In this document: positions 40,739 through 50,300 of the stretch, piece after piece | Numbering within the stretch: the first letter of the stretch is position 1 | How the letters are laid out: each line of letters starts with the position of its first letter | Source: Bacteroidales bacterium | Lineage (GTDB): Bacteria > Bacteroidota > Bacteroidia > Bacteroidales > UBA932 | Reading direction: 5' to 3' | NCBI GenBank assembly: GCA_017430365.1 | Contig: JAFRNC010000006.1 | Span: forward strand, 310,001 to 374,000 | Length of the DNA stretch: 64,000 bases | The notes under the pieces: model-generated | Database searches by the model: none | Told to the model about the DNA's origin: nothing | The model's input: the letters and a program-made list of their open reading frames with translations, nothing else | Translations under genes and position numbers: made by a program

Positions 40739-43189
40739 TCAATCCTCCAAAGGCCTTACGTCCCATCCCCAGATCACGTCGCCGACATGTATGAACAACA
40801 CTTCGAACGACTTTCCGGTAGCGCGGTCGGTCACATGGTAACGGGTCATGCGGTCGGTACTTCCGGCCTCTTCAAACGGCCCGGGATCCAATGCAGGGTA
40901 GACTTTGTCCGTAATGGCCGGCGCCATCCCGTTGACAGTTTCCGCGTGAAGCGGATCTCCCGCGATAAGGCGCTGGATGGCATTCCTGACATTCGCGGTC
41001 AGGCCCTCGTGGGCGAACAGATCCAGGTCCGCTTCCGAAACGGGTGTGAACGGCACGCGGCCGCCGTTTTCAGCCCGTACGTTGCGCATGCTGTCGGCGT
41101 AGGCCTTGAAGCGTTTCCTGAGTTCAGGCGAGGTCATCCCCTCGCTGGTATAGAGGGAAATGCCCTGCGCCCCCGCCCTGAACGCATTGTCCATCTTCTC
41201 AAAAATCGCTTCGGCCGGTCCGCCCAGTTCGGTATCGAGTCCGCAGAAAAGGGTGGTCAGCGGACTCTTGTCACGGTTGTTCATCACAGTCGCATCATAG
41301 GCGAAGGCAGGGTCCTGAGTGTAAAAGTCGGTGTAGACCATGGGGAACACATAATCGAGGTCCCAGTCATGGAAACGCTGGAACACCATGAACTCGGCTA
41401 CCTTCTCCGTGGCGAACGGAGAAGCCATCACTTTCTTGCCGGCGGCATGGGCCTCGTGCGCCATGAGGTTTGCCACCTCGGTGACCACATCGCAACGGAA
41501 CCTGCACCAGAGTGAATCCCTGGAAGGATCCTTGCGGCTGCGGGGATCATAACCATACTGCGACTTGAAACGGGCAATCATTGCAGGATGGTATCCGAAA
41601 TCATATTCCGGCCTGACTTCCCCGTCCTGCAGGATGCCGTAGATGTAGGACAGCGATATGGGCAGGACGCAGTCGACGAGACGGCAATAGTCGAGACAGA
41701 TGCCTTCTATGCCCTCGATGGCGCACAGGGAGCGGACCTGCTGCACCATATAGTCCTGCACCTCGGGCACGGCCGGATTCAGGAACTTGTAGGAATTGAC
41801 GTAAGCCTTGTGGTCGGAGAGGCTCTCCCCTTTCCGGTTCACATCGAACCAGTCGTGATGCGCCTCCAGAAGTTCGGCACGGTTCTCATAAGGAGGCTTG
41901 AGCGTCCACAGCCAGGCATAGACGGCTATGCCGTGGCGGTGCGCCATCTCTATATAGCGTCTGTACGCTTCCTCGCTGGTGGCGTGCAGCATCACTGCAT
42001 CAAGGCCTGCCTCCTCCATATGGGCGAAAGCAAGTTCCATGTCGCGTCCGTCTTCCTCTTCCATCCAGGTCCAGAACATGGGCGGAGCCGGCTCCTCTAT
42101 GCAGTCCATCAACAGATGGCGGCCTTCGGAACGGATATAATCGCAGTGGTATTCCCACCAGAAGACGCCTCCGAAACCCATCTGCTCCACCCAGTCCATT
42201 TTTGCGGCGATGGAACGGGCATTGTCGGCAGAAACGAAAGCCGAGCGGTCGGGAGCGAAGTAATAAGGGCACTGCGCCTCTTCGTCCCACTCCTCAGTCC
42301 AGCCCGCCTTCAGGAGCGAAGGAAGTTCGGGATAGAAAAAGTCGCGGGCGTGATCGGAAAGACGTTCACCTTCAGGAGGAGTCTCGCCGGGGGCGAGACC
42401 TTCATAGTAATAGCCGTAGCTGGCAAGGCCGAAATGGATCTTTTTCGGGTCGAAACGACTCCAGTTGGCCTCGTAATTGGCCTTTATGTCCGGCAGGGGG
42501 GTATTGTGCGTACCGCACTTCCCCCACCAGCCTCCACCCATGTCGTAATACATGATATTCACCCAGTCGGCACATTCCGAAAGGGCGTCAGCCTCTTCCT
42601 GCGAATAATTGTGTTCACTGTTCAGGGCTGTGGTCAGGCCGTAGCGGCGGCCGTCTATCCCGCCCAGGCTGTCGAGCGCCGCACGTATACCCTGCATCAG
42701 GGACAGGTGCAGTTCCTTCGTTACGGTCCCTTCCCAGTCAAGCTCCACACCGTCGAAACCGTGATGGCGGGCTATGGCGGCCATATAGACGGCGAAGTTG
42801 GCGCGCCGGTGGGGATCCTCGGCGATCTTGATGAAGCTGCTGCCCGAAAATGAGAGATATATCCTGTTCCCGGCCTCGTGGATGACACTTATATACTTGT
42901 CTATCGTTTTCTGGGCCTTGTCGCTGTAACGGTGACTGTCCACCTTGTCACGCAGGACTGTTTCCAGAGGCTCGTCGAACTCCTCGGCCGACCAGTCTGG
43001 CATGGCCTGGAAATAATAATACTGATAGTTCTTGAGCTGTTCGACGCACAATTCTTCCGGAACAAGCCGGGAATAGGCAGAATAAGTGGCGTGGATCAGC
43101 GGTTCCGGTTTCTGGACCGTCTGCCTGCCGCAGGCGGGGAATACGACGAGCAGTATCAGCAGTGGAATGAGTCGGATTTTCATATTCAT
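40739..43189 (-). CDS. Two-domain glycoside hydrolase lipoprotein: GH18 plus GHL10-like barrel
   Basis: An 816-residue lipoprotein (hydrophobic N-terminus, FPAC with Cys about 20). Residues about 30-365 are a GH18 domain: YLSFSGSSFIKIAEDPHRR, then FDGVELDWEG with catalytic Glu about 153; the usual second Asp is Glu here. Residues about 370-816 form a second TIM-barrel-like domain (FWTWMEEEDGRDMELAFAHM, ICLDYCRLVD, FPMVYTDFY) resembling the GH10-like putative glycosidases (GHL10). I cannot assign its catalytic residues with certainty. Both domains should act on amino-sugar glycans. Start: ATG 43189 (or 43183); the TTG at 43195 is rejected. Confidence 0.78.
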   Translation of the reverse strand: MNMKIRLIPLLILLVVFPACGRQTVQKPEPLIHATYSAYSRLVPEELCVEQLKNYQYYYFQAMPDWSAEEFDEPLETVLRDKVDSHRYSDKAQKTIDKYISVIHEAGNRIYLSFSGSSFIKIAEDPHRRANFAVYMAAIARHHGFDGVELDWEGTVTKELHLSLMQGIRAALDSLGGIDGRRYGLTTALNSEHNYSQEEADALSECADWVNIMYYDMGGGWWGKCGTHNTPLPDIKANYEANWSRFDPKKIHFGLASYGYYYEGLAPGETPPEGERLSDHARDFFYPELPSLLKAGWTEEWDEEAQCPYYFAPDRSAFVSADNARSIAAKMDWVEQMGFGGVFWWEYHCDYIRSEGRHLLMDCIEEPAPPMFWTWMEEEDGRDMELAFAHMEEAGLDAVMLHATSEEAYRRYIEMAHRHGIAVYAWLWTLKPPYENRAELLEAHHDWFDVNRKGESLSDHKAYVNSYKFLNPAVPEVQDYMVQQVRSLCAIEGIEGICLDYCRLVDCVLPISLSYIYGILQDGEVRPEYDFGYHPAMIARFKSQYGYDPRSRKDPSRDSLWCRFRCDVVTEVANLMAHEAHAAGKKVMASPFATEKVAEFMVFQRFHDWDLDYVFPMVYTDFYTQDPAFAYDATVMNNRDKSPLTTLFCGLDTELGGPAEAIFEKMDNAFRAGAQGISLYTSEGMTSPELRKRFKAYADSMRNVRAENGGRVPFTPVSEADLDLFAHEGLTANVRNAIQRLIAGDPLHAETVNGMAPAITDKVYPALDPGPFEEAGSTDRMTRYHVTDRATGKSFEVLFIHVGDVIWGWDVRPLED

Positions 43190-43203
43190 AAGCAACTATT
43201 TCA

Positions 43204-45696
43204 TCAATAATTCGGATACCAGGCTGGGAGCGTCTCAACGGGCCCGTCCATGAGATCGAGAACCGACTTGTCCAGGAAACGTTTCTCGCAGACAAAGCGG
43301 TAGAGGTATTTGCAGAGCCATTCATCGGTCGCGGCCACATATCCTCCCCAGCCGCGCACAAGGCCGTAGCTGTTCTCGATAACCCATTTCACAGGTTCAC
43401 CCCGGAGGTCAAGTTTCACGCCCGCGACCGCTATTGCGTGGACCGACCGGGTCTCGGTGCTCCTGACCAGGGCCTCCTTGTCCATCGAGGTATTGATTCC
43501 CAGAAGCGAGTCCAGAGGGAAAAGTGCGGTATCGTAGATACCCTCCGTCATAAGGTAGTCATGCATCGTGTCAGCGGAGATATAGAAGCGCCGTCCGGAG
43601 GCAAGCGAAGCGACCCCGGCGCGGCGTATCACGTCCATCGGGACATTGAGGAAGCGCCAGTTGGCATATTCGTAGCAATTGCGGCTTTCCGCCACTTCGT
43701 ACATCCTGTAATATGGAAGTGTCGGATCGTCCATCAGGATTGCGTAGTCCCGCTCCATGTCGTGGAGTAGGAAGGCATCGCGGAAAGATTCAGGAGTATA
43801 CACGGCAGTCGAGAGAGCATTTCCCGCATTGTCGCGCAGGGTCCATTCGAAACTGCGCGGCGGCTCACCCAATGTGGCGACAAGCAGCCTGTAAATGTCC
43901 GAAAGGGCCTGCTCCTTCACGGCAGGGATATCTTCTTCATCCGCCTCGCGGAGCAGAAGTCCGTAACGGCGGAGAAGTCTCGTCACGGTCTTCATGAGCG
44001 AGACGTTGTCGGTGCTGCTGAAACGCTCCGGCATCACCTCCTGTGGCACCATGCCGTATTTAGCGATGATGTGGGCGGCGTTTGAGAAATGGCCCCCGTC
44101 CCCTATCGGCTTGTTGAACAGCCATGTGTTGTAACGGCTTTCCATAGGCTCGCCGCGATGTCCTATGACATTTTCAAGACAGCGGTTGGACTTTTCCAGG
44201 ATATCGTAGAACTGGCCGAAAGTCTGGGAGAACTGGAAAGGCCCCATGTCGTACCTGGCGATCATCTCCGCCCTGAGGATATTGAGAGTGGAGAAGAGCC
44301 AGCAGCGCCCCGACTCGTCCTGGTCCGTGATTCCCCGGCTCGGTACGAAAATGGTGCAGGATGTGTCCATAGCGGCGGCCACTGATGCGTCGAGCGCCGC
44401 CTTGTAGATATCCTGAGTCAGGAAACGCCCCCCCGTGCGCTGTGCGACGTCACGCGCTCCCTCGGAGAGACGTGCGAGCATTTCCGGAGTGATGGCGTGT
44501 TCCTCTTCCTGTTTAACAGGAGCAGCTCCTTCCAGGTATTTGCCCATATCCTGGCGGAACCGATCGAAACGGGATTCGGCATCAGCGTTGAATCTGCGCA
44601 CGGCCTTGCGGTCGAACCCCTTCCGCTGCATCTGCCTGTCAAGTTCACGGCCAAGCCTGAACTCTTCCGCCTCGGCGTTGCGCACGGCCTTCATGACCGG
44701 ACGCAGCAGTCCGAAATCGATATACTTGTCAGCGGCATCGCGGTCTGACGGGTGCACATGGCGCAGCAGGTCCACGGCGAGGAGGTTTGCCGGAGCGGAA
44801 GCGCCTTCAGGACCGGGAAGCAGGAATGAAGGTATCTCCCCGCCTGCAGCAACCCAGACCGGAACGGCATAGCATCCGGGAGTATAGCCTATGGCCGTCC
44901 AGATGACGGACGATGAAGCCTTGCCACCTTCAGGAACTCCTTCGATGCAGATACTGGAAGCCGTAGATGTCCTGGGAATGAAATCCAGGTCCACGGCAAC
45001 TCCATTGGGAGAAATCAGGCTCATATCGGCACCCAGTTCCCGGTTGTAGAAACTGCGTCCCAGACCGTCGATCAGGAATTCGGGCGTGAACTTGCCCTTG
45101 TGGTTCGACATGAGATATTCCGCGGTCTCATAACGGGCCATGCCCGATCCTTCCCCATCCCTTCCCGAAAGGGAAAAATTGGTGCGGACGAGCCAGCCGC
45201 CCGGTTCCACGTCAAAACGCGTCACCTTCGTATCGCCGACCTCGAAATATGCAGCCCCGCCGAAAGCGTCTATCACGCCGAAATTGGCCTCTACGGCACG
45301 GGGACGCGGCCACTCCTCAAGCAACTTCTCGAATTCCGCCAGCGTACGACAGGAAGCAAGAGCCGCCGAAATCACCTTGCTGTTGGACCACTCCTCATAA
45401 TCCTGTTCGGCAAGATTGTAGGAAGCATTGTTTATGATGGCGAAACCGGCTTCGTTGACTCCGCCATATGACCGGACGACAAGGTCGGACGCCCCGAATA
45501 CCGCAGTATAGGCATATTTGCCTCCTTTGATGTGACAGAGTACATTGTGGATATTGTCGGCGTCACGCTGCTTCCAGAGAAGCGGCCGGCCGCTGGCGCT
45601 CGCTTCTGCCGAAACAATGGCAGTAGTGCAGGCAGATGCTTCCTGAAGGAATGCCGTCCCGATTGCCAGCATCAGTAATAAAAGGACTCTTTTCAT
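43204..45696 (-). CDS. Fusion of an Ntn-hydrolase (C45-like) and a papain-like C1 peptidase (PepC/bleomycin hydrolase type)
   Basis: An 830-residue exported protein with two cysteine-hydrolase domains. The signal peptide ends at SA before Cys23 (CTTAIVSAEASASGRPLLWK), the predicted N-terminal nucleophile of a C45/choloylglycine-hydrolase-like domain (about 23-290). After a linker (about 300-440), the C1B domain shows Gln459 and Cys465 (ITDQDESGRCWLFSTLN), His753 (RSVHAIAVAGV) and Asn775 (WVIENSYG), a complete catalytic set. Suggested role: cleaving amide bonds in peptides or glycopeptides taken up by the locus. It starts 3 bases after the kinase gene. Confidence 0.82.
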   Translation of the reverse strand: MKRVLLLLMLAIGTAFLQEASACTTAIVSAEASASGRPLLWKQRDADNIHNVLCHIKGGKYAYTAVFGASDLVVRSYGGVNEAGFAIINNASYNLAEQDYEEWSNSKVISAALASCRTLAEFEKLLEEWPRPRAVEANFGVIDAFGGAAYFEVGDTKVTRFDVEPGGWLVRTNFSLSGRDGEGSGMARYETAEYLMSNHKGKFTPEFLIDGLGRSFYNRELGADMSLISPNGVAVDLDFIPRTSTASSICIEGVPEGGKASSSVIWTAIGYTPGCYAVPVWVAAGGEIPSFLLPGPEGASAPANLLAVDLLRHVHPSDRDAADKYIDFGLLRPVMKAVRNAEAEEFRLGRELDRQMQRKGFDRKAVRRFNADAESRFDRFRQDMGKYLEGAAPVKQEEEHAITPEMLARLSEGARDVAQRTGGRFLTQDIYKAALDASVAAAMDTSCTIFVPSRGITDQDESGRCWLFSTLNILRAEMIARYDMGPFQFSQTFGQFYDILEKSNRCLENVIGHRGEPMESRYNTWLFNKPIGDGGHFSNAAHIIAKYGMVPQEVMPERFSSTDNVSLMKTVTRLLRRYGLLLREADEEDIPAVKEQALSDIYRLLVATLGEPPRSFEWTLRDNAGNALSTAVYTPESFRDAFLLHDMERDYAILMDDPTLPYYRMYEVAESRNCYEYANWRFLNVPMDVIRRAGVASLASGRRFYISADTMHDYLMTEGIYDTALFPLDSLLGINTSMDKEALVRSTETRSVHAIAVAGVKLDLRGEPVKWVIENSYGLVRGWGGYVAATDEWLCKYLYRFVCEKRFLDKSVLDLMDGPVETLPAWYPNY

Positions 45697-45699
45697 GGG

Positions 45700-46539
45700 C
45701 TATTCCTCCATATGGAATTTTACAAGCCCTTCCATCGGAGTGCGGAGCAGGGTGCCAACACGCATACCGTAACGCTCCACCACGGGTTTCAGGATATCCT
45801 GGAAATACCATCCGACCGAACCCACGCAATTGAACTCATATGACTTGTAGTCCGGATAGAGCGAAACTATCTGCTCGAAGAACTGGCAGAATGAATCCTC
45901 GGCAAGGCCGCGGAAATATGGAAGGTCGAGATGGTCGTGGATAAGCCGGCCGTACTGTCCGCAGAAACGGTTCGGGAAGGGTTTCGTATAAATTATGTCG
46001 ATTATCTCGTCACCGTTGTAAGGCACTTCCGCAGCTATGACGCGGCGCGCATCCACGGGAATCCGCCCGCGGACATAATCGACCAGCATCCGCTTCCCCA
46101 TATAGGCACCGCTCCCCTCGTCGCCGAGGATGAATCCGAGGGAATCGATGTTGAGCGTGATCTTCTCCCCGTCGTAAAGGCAACTGTTGGTTCCGGTGCC
46201 CAGGATCGCGGCAAACCCGGCCTTACGTCCGAGGAGCGCCCTGGCCGATGCGAGCAGGTCCATTGCCACGAAAGTTTCGGCATACGGCATGACCCGGGCC
46301 ACCGCTTCCCGTACGAAGCCATACTGGAGTTCGGTTACGCCGGCTCCGTAGAAGTATACATGGTCCACCGCAGACGGGTCGAATCCTTCAGGCAGGGCCT
46401 TCCGGATATCCGCCACCATATAATCCAACGTGATGTAGTTGGGGTTGTAGCCTTCGCTTTCAAAACCGGCCACTACCGCTCCGCGGTCCAGCGCACACCA
46501 TGTCGTGGTGGTGGCCCCGCTGTCTGCTATCAGGATCAT
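45700..46539 (-). CDS. BadF/BadG-type sugar kinase (GlcNAc/MurNAc kinase-like)
   Basis: A 279-residue ASKHA-fold kinase: phosphate-1 loop DSGATTTTW (about 6-14), FYGAGVTE (about 63-70), phosphate-2 loop ILGTGTNS (about 111-118) and SLGFILGDEGSGAYMG (about 132-147). This family includes N-acetylglucosamine kinases and the clostridial MurNAc kinase MurK. Next to murQ (4-base overlap) it most likely makes MurNAc-6-phosphate, MurQ's substrate, and perhaps GlcNAc-6-phosphate. Cytoplasmic. Confidence 0.82.
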   Translation of the reverse strand: MILIADSGATTTTWCALDRGAVVAGFESEGYNPNYITLDYMVADIRKALPEGFDPSAVDHVYFYGAGVTELQYGFVREAVARVMPYAETFVAMDLLASARALLGRKAGFAAILGTGTNSCLYDGEKITLNIDSLGFILGDEGSGAYMGKRMLVDYVRGRIPVDARRVIAAEVPYNGDEIIDIIYTKPFPNRFCGQYGRLIHDHLDLPYFRGLAEDSFCQFFEQIVSLYPDYKSYEFNCVGSVGWYFQDILKPVVERYGMRVGTLLRTPMEGLVKFHMEE

Positions 46540-47360
46540 AATTCCCCTTTTTCCTTGAGATATGCCTCCGCTTTCTTGACTGTTCCTGTCTTGACTATTA
46601 TCTCCTTAACATAATCATAATCGGTTATGGAAGGATTGCGCTCCATGAACATCCTCACTGAGCGGTCGACCACCTTGTCGTTGATCAGGCGCACGTTGAC
46701 CATGCGGTTGCCCTCGATCCGCCCGAGACGGATGAGGACCGTGGTGCTTATCATGTCGCAGATCATCTTCTGGGAGGTTCCCGCCTTCATCCTGGTACTG
46801 CCCGTCACGTATTCCGTACCTGTGATCACCTCAACCGGGTAGTCGGAATACTCCGAAATGGGCGACTGGGGATTGTTGACGAAACTGCCGGTCGGAATCC
46901 CGTTCTCGCGGCAATGCCTCAGGGTATGGAGCACATATGGAGTAGTACCGCTGGCGGAGATGCCTACCACGATGTCTTTCGGCGTTACATGATGTTTCTC
47001 CACAAGGGTGCGCCATCCCTCCTCGATATCGTCCTCGGCCTCTTCGAGCGCCAGGACCAGATTCTCGACCCCTCCCGCCAGCACCGACTGGATCTGCTCC
47101 GGATCGATGCCGTAGGTATTGGGGAGTTCCACCACATCGAGGACGGACAGCCGTCCTCCGGTGCCGCAGCCCACATAGAACATGCGGCCGCCGGCGCGAA
47201 GTTGTTTTTCGATTGCAGTGATCAGCCGCTCGAGGTCGGGCAGCACCTTTTCGATGGCATAGGCCACCGTCTTGTCTTCGTTGTTGATGTCCGTGATTAT
47301 CTCCATCACGGATTTCTTTTCCAAGTTGTCGTACTTAGAAGGCTGTTCCGTAAGTCTCAT
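46536..47360 (-). CDS. murQ: N-acetylmuramic acid 6-phosphate etherase
   Basis: A 274-residue SIS-domain lyase that removes lactate from MurNAc-6-phosphate to give GlcNAc-6-phosphate. It opens with TEQPSKYDNLEKKSVMEI and has the sugar-phosphate loop VGCGTGGRLSVLD (about 63-75), DIVVGISASGTTPYV (about 129-143) and GSTRMKAGTSQKM (about 187-199). It overlaps the giant hydrolase gene upstream by 26 bases and the kinase downstream by 4. This is the best single clue that the operon handles muramic-acid-containing material. Confidence 0.93.
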   Translation of the reverse strand: MRLTEQPSKYDNLEKKSVMEIITDINNEDKTVAYAIEKVLPDLERLITAIEKQLRAGGRMFYVGCGTGGRLSVLDVVELPNTYGIDPEQIQSVLAGGVENLVLALEEAEDDIEEGWRTLVEKHHVTPKDIVVGISASGTTPYVLHTLRHCRENGIPTGSFVNNPQSPISEYSDYPVEVITGTEYVTGSTRMKAGTSQKMICDMISTTVLIRLGRIEGNRMVNVRLINDKVVDRSVRMFMERNPSITDYDYVKEIIVKTGTVKKAEAYLKEKGEL

Positions 47361-50300
47361 CCTGATATGTAGTTACATTCCAATTCCTGCAATAGTTGAC
47401 GCCTGCGGCGTCCAGACGGGAGAAGTGCCTCTCCATCCTCTTCACGAATCCTTCGAAATCCTTCCCGTGACCCTGCGTCCATCCGGCTTCTGCAATGGCG
47501 AGGGCACGCGGGAAAGCCATATACTCCGCACGTTCCGGCGTCTTTATATATTCGGTCCATACGGTACCTTCGACGCCTATGATATACTGCTGTTCCTCCT
47601 CCGTGAGGACGGCAGGAACGGGTTCGTAATCATAGACCACCTTCAGGGGGACAAGATGTCCCATCGAAATGAAGTCTTCCGTCGGATCGACCTGATAATA
47701 ATCCAGATAGTAACGCTGATAGGGGCACATCACCACGTTGTGGTGCTGGCGCGCAGCCGCTATGCCCCCCTGCTCCCCCAGCCAGGACATCACCGCCGCG
47801 TTCGGGGCAAGGCCGCCCTGTAGTATCTCGTCCCAGCCGATGATATTGCGGCCTTTGCTGTTTACGAAGCGCTCGATGCGGCTTATGAACCAGCTCTGCA
47901 ACTCCTCTTCGTTCTTAAGGCCTTCACGTCGCATCAGTTGCTGGCAGAATTCGCTGCGCTCCCAATTGTACTTCGGGCACTCGTCGCCGCCGATATGTAT
48001 GAGGGGCGAAGGGAACAGTTCCATGACCTCCGTGAGCACGTCCTCCAGGAACGAGAAAGTTTCCTCCCTCGGGCAATAGACGTCACGGAAGACTCCCCAC
48101 TTGGTCGCAAGCGAGTGTTCTTCTTCAGGGAAGCAGCTCAACTCGGGGAAACACGTGATCGCAGCACGGGCATGGCCGGGCATCTCGATCTCGGGAAGGA
48201 CGGTTATGAACCGCTCAGCGGCATACCGCACGATTTCCCTTATCTCATCCTGGGTATAGAAGCCTCCGTAGGGAGTCCCGTCATTGATCGGGGAATGCAG
48301 GTCGCCGACCACGGTATACGGCCGGACCGAACCCTTTTCGGTAAGCCGGGGATATTTCCTGATCTCAATGCGCCAGCCCTGGTCTTCCGTCAGATGCCAA
48401 TGGAAGACGTTGAACTTGTGCATGGCCATGTCGTCGAGGTATTTCTTTATGAAACCGACATCGAAGAAATGGCTGCAGACATCGAGATGCATGCCCCTGT
48501 ACGGGAACCTCGGGGCGTCTTCTATCCGGCAGCAGGGAATATCGGCACTCCCTGAGAAACGTCCGGAATAGACGGCGTCCGGCATCATCTGGAACAATGT
48601 CTGTATGGCGTAGAACGCCCCGTTGGGCGCTGAGCTGGTAATCGTTATGCCTTCGGGACGGACCTCCATCACATAGCCTTCCTTAGGCACTCTGTCTGAG
48701 AGACGGAAGCTTATATAATTCCTGACAGGAAGATTGTCCGCCACTTTCAGGTCCACCCTGCCGGTGAGGTAGCGGACAACTCCGGCAAATGTGGTGTCTT
48801 CTCCGGACGTCACTGCCGTTGATGGACTAAGGCGGAAACTCCCCTTTCGGACATCCACCTTTTCAGGCTGGGGCAGCAGCCCGGCAATCCCGAACGTCTT
48901 CTCCGCCATTTTTCCCACCTTCCTGCCCGTGCTGCGGTCGAATCCCTGCGCCCGGACGGTCATACCGGGTTCGATCTTCACCGAAGGGCCCTGATACAGC
49001 AGCGAATTCCGGGTCGGGACTGAGCCGTCGACAGTGAACCGTATCTCAGTACCGGGCATGTCGGCCTGAAGGTTCAGGCAGGTGTCGTCGTACTTGTCCC
49101 CATCGAAATCATCGTGCATGAAGAGCACGTTTTCAAAAGCGCGGCTGTAATTCACCTTCTTCAGGTCGAGCCGTTCCAGGTCGGTGACGAGCCTCGTGCA
49201 GAAATCCGCGTAATCACGGTCATGCTTGGGAGTCCAGCCCGTCTCGGCGAGCGCCAGCGCCCTAGGGAAGAGCATGTGCTCGAAATGCTCCGGGCTCTCC
49301 ACGAATTCCGTCCAGAGGCACCCCTCAACCCCGAGTATCCTCGGGCGGACGGAGAGGGCTACCGTATCGCTTATCGGATAATAATTGTAGACCTTGGAGA
49401 GAGGCAGGAAATACGGCTGTGAAGGAAAACCGTCACCCTCCTCCTGGTAATAGTCCAGATAGCACCAGCGGTTCGGCGTGAAAACCGTTCGCATACCCAG
49501 ATCCAGCGCCTTTTTCCCCGGCGCATGTCCGCGGTATGAGAGCGCGATCGTACCCGGCGTGGCACCGCGGTCCACCACCTCGTCCCATGCTATCACCTCC
49601 TTGCCGTGCGCCTGCAGGAACTCGCTGATGCGGACGATGAATGCGGCCTGGCTGCCGTCATCGGGGGGACATTCGTCACCGCCTATGTGATAGTATTTTG
49701 AAGGGAAGATGTCGAACAGTTCTTCGAACAGATCCGTGAAAAAGCGTAACGTGGTATCGCTCGGACAGAATATCTCATCGTAGATGCCGAGGTCAGTCGC
49801 AATGGAGATCGTGGAATCGGGATGATAGGAAAAGACCGGATAGGCCGAAAGGGCGGCCAGTGCGTGTCCCGGGAGTTCGACCTCCGGAACAACGGTGACG
49901 TAACGGCGGCGGGCATATTCCACCACCTCCCGCATATCTTCCTGTGTATAATAGGGCCCGGCTTTCACCAGGAGGGGATATTTCTTGCTTTCAATCCGCC
50001 AGCCCTGGTCGTCTGTCAGGTGCCAGTGGAAAGTATTGATCTTGTGGAGGGCAAGGATGTCGATTACTTTCTCGATCTCTTCCTTGTCCTGGAAATGACG
50101 GGCAACGTCGGCCATGATGGCCCTGTACTCCATCGCGGGAGCGTCGTCTATGCTGCAGCATGGAATGGCGGCGCTACGCGCGCCACGTGTCAGGGCATCC
50201 GGGGGGAGCATCTGCAGCAGGCTCCTGGTGCCGTAAAACGCCCCGTTTGGGGCGGAAGCTTCTATAACTACCCCCTGTGGGGTCACGGTCAGCCGGTAGG

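Noticed and set aside
41588..42853. Open frame of 421 codons on the plus strand
   Set aside because: Antisense to the GH18 fusion gene with clear motifs; no signal, domain or promoter of its own.
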